From assembly GCA_024138025.1 (NCBI GenBank), contig JAMXBD010000819.1, positions 186,001 through 250,000 on the forward strand: a stretch of DNA of 64,000 nt, given 5' to 3'. Below are positions 57,144 to 64,000 of the stretch, one piece after another (position 1 is the first letter of the stretch; each line of letters opens with the position of its first letter). The notes below the pieces were generated by a model. That model was not told the origin of the DNA and made no database searches. It saw only the letters and a program-made list of their open reading frames with translations. Both the position numbers and the translations under genes were made by a program. The stretch comes from Combretum micranthum. Its lineage: Eukaryota; Streptophyta; Magnoliopsida; Myrtales; Combretaceae.

Positions 57144-59032
57144 GGACATTTGATGATTCCTTTGGTCCTAGAGCTTAAGAAGGACACACCATATTCCTCT
57201 TTAAAAGTGCCCTCACGTAACATAGGTAACTTCCAATAATTTTGTTAGTAAGGTTTTTCATAATTTAATTTGTTTCAATTCATGGGTCGAATAAATCCAA
57301 ATTGCATTTGAAATAGTTTGATTCAAACCTTTCAACAATTGGATTACTTTTTATGGTTCAAGATTCTAAATCAAATTATTTCAAATGGGATTTGATTTGA
57401 ACTATTTTTAAGAAAATCTTGTTTTAGTTGATAATACTAAAAGTAATTATAATTTTAAACCAACCATTGATGTTCAATTTGAGGAACATTAAAAAAAAAT
57501 ATAAGCCACGAACATTTTATGGCAATAATACTACATCATAAGTGACATCAAATCTTCCATTGAGGTGCCATAATTTACAACTTCAAAAATTCAATTAGTA
57601 AAATGAATTTTCTCAAAAAATACAAGTAGTAATTTGACATTTTCCTTGTTAGGTCTTAGGTTGGTTTTGATAACAAGACATCTTATGATTACTAATCGAT
57701 TATATAATGTGTTATCTAACCTATCTATTAAGTATGCAATAGAACATTAATAGACTTTTATAGATTTTTTTTTATTTAGTTCTTTTTGTTAATGTGGAAG
57801 AAAAATAAGGTCATGTATAGACTAATTTTTTATCAAAGCAAGATGAATTTTTTATATAGAAGCATTGGTTATACAAGAAAGAAGTCATCTTCAACCTTCA
57901 ACAATATACTTCAAAAGCTCATTTTTTTTCTATTTACCAAAACTATGGTGAAATACATGTCCACAAACTTTTAAAAAAGAAAATATCTAAATATAAATTA
58001 GATAATTTTAATTATAAAATTGCATGTGTGAAATGCAATTGTTGATTTACTACAATAATCGCATATACAATATGTAATTCAGTGATGTATAAGTTTTTAA
58101 GCCTTAATGAGGCACATGTAGGAATTCCACATGAGTTGCATATACTACATGTGATTTATGTTTTGTATATGAGTTGCATGTATTACATACATGCGATTCA
58201 TGCTTGTACAGGAGTAGTATGTATTGCATCTATTAGATATGATTTTGCATCAGTATTTTGATAGCTATTTTTGTGTAATATGTATTTATATAATTTTTAT
58301 TTTAAAAAATTGATAATCATACAATTTCCTCTTGGATTAATTCAACTTCTAGAATAGCAACCATACTCATTAGCATTAACTTTTGACTAATAATATATGG
58401 GCCTAGGATTACAAGCCTGCACTTTCCTATCCAATAGGATGGTAAAAATATACCATAACTTTCATGTGTTTTATCATTTTTTTTTTTCACTAGATTAAAT
58501 CAAGCTACGAAAAAACTTCTCAATACTCTTTTACAAAAAAACTCACACAATATTGGTGTACCACAAAACTAATGGAAAAGATATAAAGGAGTAAATTCAA
58601 TGTAACTCATGGTCATGTCATGTTAGAAAATTTCTTTACTTTGGTTGCTTTTTTTTTTTTTTAATGCTAGGGAAAAAAACTCACTTAGTATTTGAACTTT
58701 GAAGAGAATGTAAATTAGGTACCTAAACTTTTAAAAAGTCAAATCTCATACCCAATTAATCTTTTGGTGCCCCTAAACATTGCCCTTTTTAACACTATTA
58801 AATATGTTATCCCACATGGACCAGTGCACCAATTGTTGTATGGCACATGTCCATTACTTAAAGAAAAAAAAATCTCTTAATCTTCTCTTTGTCTTCTCTC
58901 TCTCTAATTCTTTTCTCTCTCTACTCTCTATCTCTTCTTCCTCTCTCTTCAACGATACACCACTTCAGGCGGCAACCAATAGCCTATGATCATCCCCTTC
59001 TCTCTCTTAACCACTTTCCCATTACTCTCTTG

Positions 59033-59035
<3 letters not shown>
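57144..59035. other. Unassigned AT-rich DNA
   Basis: I recognise no gene or retroelement domain here. It includes short tandem units at 58131-58240 and mononucleotide runs. It is the flank of the second Athila-like LTR on one side. Open stretches at 57786-57974 and 58780-59116 have no visible similarity and low-complexity composition. Confidence 0.5.
58131..58240 (+). repeat. Short tandem units of about 38-41 bp
   Basis: Units start at 58131, 58169 and 58210 (ATGAGTTGCATATACTACAT; ATGAGTTGCATGTATTACAT; AGGAGTAGTATGTATTGCAT). The third is partial and diverged. Confidence 0.6.

Positions 59036-59076
<41 letters not shown>
59036..59076 (+). repeat. (CT)n microsatellite
   Basis: An uninterrupted CT run of about 20 dinucleotides inside a wider pyrimidine-rich stretch (58885-59080). 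Confidence 0.95.
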
Positions 59077-59077
<1 letters not shown>

Positions 59078-59611
59078 AGTAAAACCCAAGTTGATTGCCT
59101 TCAACCACCATCATAAAACCACCTCCATTTGAACGCAAGACAACACGAACCGCTTACGTACGGTCAACGCTAAACACCAAACTAAAACAACTCAAACGAC
59201 TATGACTACTAACACAACAACTTCAATCACACAAAACTACCAGTAACTCAACCATCTCTACCATTTTTAAATACTACCTCAAATACCCATAGAAATTAAA
59301 CACAATGACCAGACTACGACCAAATCAAACCCATATGAGTTTCAACCCTCTTGACCAATCAACAATGCTAGATACCACAACTACATCCACTGAGGATGCC
59401 ACCAACCACACATACATAGACATTGCAACCCATAGACACAAAAACCACCTCCATAAATCTCTAAACAACTAACACCTCAGAACCACAACATACACCAATA
59501 CATGATAAACGTTGATTGCCATCTCCACCACTTCAACCGTACCAATAGAACTGAACACAATTGAGACCCCCAACATAACCACCCTACTCCGGCAAGCAAG
59601 AGATGACTTGT

Positions 59612-60470
59612 AGAACTGTACAAACAGGTTATGTGGGCCAACCTACCCCACCCGACTTTAGCTTGCAGGTTATGTGGGCTAGCTTATAATGTGGGCTAAA
59701 ATTTTTATCTTAGCCCACCCTATGTGTAATGGGTTCACAAGGGGTTGCGCGGGTTGGCTTGGGAACCCACTAATATATTTTTTTAAAAAAATTTATAAGA
59801 ATTTAAACTTAAATTTTTAATAATTTAAATGTATAATATATTTCTTTTTTATTTCACCAATTACCTGCATAATAATCCTAGATGGTAATGTGTATGGAAA
59901 AAATTATAGATTTCTATTTTGAAATGTTTTTATCTCAACATAAAAAGAATTTATTTTAACTAATAAAAATTAGAATCCATTCCAATTTTTTTTCTTTGGC
60001 ATGACAAGAAAAAATACATCATGAAAACTATCAATTGATATTATGTTGCTTATTTTGAATGAAGCATATGAATATCTAATAAATATAAAAGAAAAAGAAC
60101 TGATAAAAAGACTAAGAATATAATAAACATAAAAGTTGAAAATTTAAAACATGACACCCTCAAAATTATACAATCAACATTCAACAACTAAATAATAGAA
60201 AACTGAAGTGAAGAGAAAATAAAAAATATAATGTACTAGGTTTTTTTTTTTAAATTTATATTTCTTTCTTTTTTTTGTGTGTTTTTTTAAGTGAGGGTTA
60301 GTAGGCCAATCCAACACGCAACGAGTTAGCCCGCTTTAACCCATGGATTATGCGAGGTGGGCCATTTTCATCGGCACATTAAATGAGCTAAGTTTTTTTC
60401 AGCCAAACCCGCATTTTTTTTGCAGGTTATGTGAATTAGCTTGCATAACCCACCCCGCATGCACAACTTT
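59612..60470. mobile_element. Possible non-autonomous hAT-like element
   Basis: The left end (TAGAACTGTACAAACAGGTT) and the reverse complement of the right end (TAAAGTTGTGCATGC...) share a hAT-like pattern. Both sides carry repeated GGTTATGTGGGCC / AACCCACCCCGC subterminal motifs, typical of plant hAT relatives. The inside is AT-rich with no transposase. I could not find a clean 8-bp duplication, so the boundaries and class are uncertain. Confidence 0.35.
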
Positions 60471-60668
60471 AAGAGGAAGAAGGAGAGAGAGATGATCTAA
60501 ATTGCCTAATGGTAGTTGTACTGCATCTAAGTTTAGCTGAAGGAGACAACTATGAAGGTTTGTGGAGGTGATGACTCGACTGTGATGGGGCCAAGTGGCA
60601 GTAGATGACTTGGCTTTGGTTTGGTATGAGTTGGAGGCGAGCCGGATTTCGATTATCGTTAATGGAAG

Positions 60669-60772
60669 TTCGAGTTTATGAGGTTAAAAAAAGTAGTTTT
60701 GGAGATTTGGTGATAATGCGTTCGAGTTTGTGAGGTTGAAGAAAGTGGTTTTGGAGATTTGGTGATAATGCG
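60669..60772 (+). repeat. 52-bp tandem duplication
   Basis: Copies at 60669-60720 and 60721-60772 (TTCGAGTTTATGAGGTT... and TTCGAGTTTGTGAGGTT...) differ at four sites, each A in the first copy and G in the second. Confidence 0.93.
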
Positions 60773-61437
60773 TTCAAACACTGCAAGTGAATGGAAGTAG
60801 GTGTGGGTGGTGGGCACATGATGAGACGAGTGACTTGATGGATTAGTGTGACTTGAATCAAGGACGGGCCTAAAAGGGCCCTAGAAACAACTTCAGCAAG
60901 ATTAAAGATATGATGCAACTTAATAAAAACTAATAGTCATAACATGCCAAGATAATAATACACTACACCCCTAGTCTACTCCATGGCTCGACCTATAATG
61001 ACAAATAATACATTAAATTGACATTAATACCTCTTTTTAAAAGATGAAGTATTGTGATGTTTTTGTGACTGTTATGTTATATTTCTTTTTTATGGAGCAG
61101 TGCATGCTTGTAGTACATTTATTCCACTAACAAACTGAGCTGATTAGTTTGTGGTTTTAAAAATTCTATTAAAAAATTAATGTAAACATTATATATGATG
61201 CACTAGTTTCTTTAATTATACCATAATATTTCAAATTTGTAATTTTTATTAATTTCTTTCTCTTTTTATCCATCTTATAATATCTTATTTTAATATCATT
61301 CAATAAAATAGATTTTCCATTTAGATTAAAAATTTAAAATATCTTAGTTATATTAGATAAGTTTATAATTATTTCGTGTCTTCTGATTTTCCTTTTTAAA
61401 AAAATATAAACAAATAACATTTTTATTTGAACATACT
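60773..61437. other. Unassigned DNA flanking the right chromovirus
   Basis: No gene or repeat is recognised. The last five bases (ATACT, 61433-61437) would be the left target duplication of the chromovirus; its partner is outside the window. Confidence 0.5.
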
Positions 61438-61872
61438 TGACGCAGCGTAGAAGCATTTTGATAAACAGGAATTCAATAACAATGTATGAACTCCAAAATT
61501 AACAACCATTCGCAAGTGATTCAAAGAGAAATCTCTTTCAAAGGTATTTAAAGTTTGTAAAAATATGACATATCCTCACAAATAACCCTAGAGGACCCTT
61601 ATATAGTCTTAGGGAATGAAATAAAGCAAAAGAATTCGAAAAGACTCGCAAAAGAAACAAAACATCGCATAAAATGAAGGTTGGCACAAGGCTACCGGCC
61701 TTGCCTAAGAAAGCCGTCGGCCTTCCATTCAACGCCGCTTACGTTGGACCAGCCTTGGTCCTTTCATCGACCAGCCTTAGCCAAATTTGATCTAGATGAT
61801 CCCCGCTTCATTTTAGATCCCTTCTTTGCGTCCCATTTCTCCATGAAGACCAATGCAACACCATTTGCAACA
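61438..61872 (-). mobile_element. 3' LTR of the right chromovirus
   Basis: On the minus strand it starts TGTTGCAAATGG after a purine tract (GGTGGGAGAGAA, 61884-61873) and ends CTACGCTGCGTCA. A TATA motif (TATATAA) lies at 61605-61599 on the minus strand, followed by GGGTCCTCTAGGG. Length is 435 bp. Its partner LTR is outside the window, so the start rests on the polypurine tract alone. Confidence 0.65.
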
Positions 61873-61929
61873 TTCTCTCCCACCAATGAAGAACTCGACT
61901 TCGAGATTCTGGATATAGTGGTGCATCAT

Positions 61930-64000
61930 CTAGATGGAAAGATATAAGTCAGCCACATTAAAAGTCTTTGCAATAGCCATAGTTGTTGGGAGATCAACAA
62001 CATAAGCGTTGTCATTGATCTTTTGTAGAATCTTGTAAGGTCCATATTTTCTTGGCAGCAACTTGTTGTAAGAACCCATAGGAATTCTCTCCTTCCTGAG
62101 AAAAATCTTCACCTGATCTTCGACCTCAAAGAGTTGTTGCTTCCATCGCCTATTTGCGATCTCCTTATACTTGGCGTTAGCCTTCTCAATCTTTGCTTTG
62201 ACCTCCTTTGTTGTATTCTGCCAGTGCTCCGCCATGTGCTTCGCCAGAATGCTATACTCACCCATCTTCGGGAGCTTCACAAGATCTAAAGCATGTTAGG
62301 GAACTTTGGTATATACAATAGTCAATGGAGTTCTCCCGGTGGTTTGATGGATGGAGTTGTTATAGGCAAACTCCACTTGAGCCAAACACACATACCATTA
62401 GCGAGGCTTCTCTCCACAAATACTCCTGATGAAATTCCCTAGAGTCTAGTTGGTAACTTCTGTTTAGCCATCTATCTATGGATGGGCAGTGCTGCTATAG
62501 TTTAGAGTAGAGTCAAACATGTACCACAAAGTCTTCCAGAAGTAACTGAGAAAGTTGTTGTCCCTGTCAGATGTTATGGATTTGGGCACTCCACATAGTC
62601 TCACTACCTCCCTGAAAAACAGTTTGGCAATGGCATGGGTATCTGAAGTCTTCTTACAAGGGATGAAATGCGCCATCTTAGAGAACTTATCCACAGCTAC
62701 AAAAACTGAGTTAGTACCTCATTGGGTATAAGGCCAACCAAGAACAAAATCCATGGAGAGATCCTCCCAGATATTCTCAGGTACTGGTAGGGGTGTATAT
62801 AACCCAGTACTCTGAGACTGACCCTTAGATGTCTGGTACGTGTAGCATCTTTCAATAATCTTCCCTACATCCTTTCTGAGTTGGGGCTAAAAATATCACT
62901 CGGCGACAGCAGCCATGGTCTTATCTCTCCCCAGGTGTCCTGCTAGACCCCCTCCATGAAGATCCCTAATCAACTTTTCCCTCAAAGAGGATCGTGGGAT
63001 ACATAGTTGATTACCCTTCATGAGATACCCATCATGCACATGATAATCATCACAAGGTCCCTGACTATTACACATGCCCTATACCTCACTAAAATCCTTA
63101 TCCTCAGCATAAAGTTCTTTCACCTGTTCAAAACCCACAACTTCAGCACTAATCACAGCTACGACTTCAGCTCTCCTGCTCAAGGCATCTGCCACTTTGT
63201 TTTGGACTCCAGATTTATGCATGAGTTTGAAAGGAAATCTCTGGAAAAACTGGATCCATCTAGCATGCATGTCTTTGCTGATCCTGGTTTGACCACTCAA
63301 GTGTTTTAGCACTCTACAATCGGAATACAACACAAACTCTTTCCCTACAAGGTAATGTTTCCACACCGTTAAAGCTCTCACCACCAAGTAAAACTCTTTG
63401 TCATATGTAGACGAATTCTTTCTAGCATCACAAAGTTTCTCACTGAAGAAAGCTATTGGTCTCTTTTCCTATGAAAGTACTGCCCCAATGCCTACTCCAC
63501 TAACATCACAATCCACCTCAAATAATTTGTGAAAATCAAGTAATGCTAGTCCTGGAGCACTACATAATTTTTCTTTCAATAGGGCAAACCCAGCCTCAAC
63601 CTTCCAACTCCAACTAAATTTCCCCTTCTTCAGGCACTCAGTAAATGGAGCAGCGATGGTACTAAAGTGCCTGATGAAACATCTATAAAAACTGGCAAGC
63701 CCCAAGAAACTCCTCAACTCTGTCACAGTTTTAGGAATAGGTCACTCTCTAATGGCCTTTACTTTCCCATCATCCATTGTGATCCCCTCACCACTAACCA
63801 CAAATCCTAAACATAGCAACTTTTTTGACATAAAAATGCACTTTTTCAGATTAGCATATAGTTTATTCTCCTTCAACACCTTCAATACACTCTTCAAATG
63901 ATCTATATGCCCCCCTTCAAACTTGCTATAAATTAAGATGTCATCAAAGTACACAACTACAAACTTACCAATGAAAGGTTTGAGTACCTAATTCATGACT
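61930..64000 (-). pseudogene. Chromovirus polyprotein, RT end to integrase
   Basis: On the minus strand, RT ends with the active-site box [19 protein letters not shown] (near 63950) and [13 protein letters not shown]. RNase H shows [33 protein letters not shown] and YSDCRVLKHLSG, ending KVADALSRR. In integrase, [15 protein letters not shown] precedes a CxxC-like motif with Cys to Tyr ([10 protein letters not shown]). MDFVLG and [17 protein letters not shown] follow, then [14 protein letters not shown]. The HPQTDGQTE-like stretch near 62470 contains stops. The tail (62280-61930) includes [19 protein letters not shown] and FNVADLY. Stops lie near 63740, 63468, 63078, 62890 and 62470-62290. Confidence 0.92.

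Larger units (their letters stand above)
61438..64000 (-). mobile_element. Ty3/gypsy chromovirus, 3' half, running off the right edge
   Basis: On the minus strand the order is RT end, RNase H, integrase, polypurine tract and 3' LTR. The RT fingers, protease, gag and 5' LTR are beyond the window. Integrase C-terminal sequence ([17 protein letters not shown]) resembles CRM- or Galadriel-type chromoviruses; I cannot separate these by eye. It is a different element from the Reina-like copy at 44081-53812. Confidence 0.88.

Noticed and set aside
58780..59116. Ser/Leu-rich open frames
   Set aside because: They translate the (CT)n microsatellite and its pyrimidine-rich surroundings.
1..64000. CRISPR arrays, operons or bacterial promoters
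   Set aside because: No spaced direct repeats of that type; every coding trace is a plant LTR retrotransposon, and the AT-rich composition gives many chance -10-like motifs.

Overview
The window is repeat-rich, AT-rich DNA from a flowering plant. That call rests on the element types present: Ty3/gypsy Tat with an extra archaeal-type RNase H, Athila-like elements, chromoviruses, Ty1/copia and a SIRE-like LTR. I found no host protein-coding gene, rRNA, CRISPR array or intact tRNA gene. All coding traces are decayed retrotransposon polyproteins.

Layout, left to right. A minus-strand Ty1/copia element (26-9548, running off the left edge) has been hit at least three times by one long-LTR family. 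It sits inside the reverse transcriptase of a plus-strand Tat-type Ty3/gypsy element (9549-16671). That Tat element also carries a 1.7 kb Athila-type LTR still joined to a copy of its tRNA-Asp primer. Next comes an internally deleted Athila-like element (about 16765-28535) broken by a SIRE-like solo LTR and a 4.3 kb solo LTR. A second Athila-like element (about 28536-57143) is broken by a 4 kb solo LTR that itself contains another solo LTR, by two further solo LTRs, and by a complete Reina-like chromovirus with both LTRs (44081-53812) that also carries a solo LTR. After 4.3 kb of unassigned DNA (57144-61437), with microsatellite, tandem repeats and a possible hAT-like element, a minus-strand chromovirus (61438-64000) runs off the right edge.

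The dominant signal is one superfamily of 3.1-4.3 kb solo LTRs beginning TGTAAACCCCC-like and ending GGGGCGTGACA-like. Seven complete copies (568-3828, 4968-9118, 21991-26296, 29656-33159, 38192-42355, 47415-51711, 54017-57078) and one terminus at 1-25 make up about 42% of the window. Each complete copy is flanked by a 5-bp target-site duplication, perfect in six and with one G/A mismatch in the seventh. No internal domain or paired LTR of this family is seen. All seven share a CCGGCGCC-like box about 80 bp upstream of a TATA box, a splice-donor-like site in the leader, a block of about 110 bp near 60-70% of the length, and a small hairpin near the 3' end.

The nesting gives a relative order of events. 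The Tat and Athila-like elements are oldest, the copia and chromovirus inserted into them, and most long solo LTRs inserted into all of these. The most unusual item is 9694-11498, which looks like a minus-strand Athila LTR cDNA still fused to about 63 nt of tRNA-Asp, including the CCA end, integrated without a target duplication.
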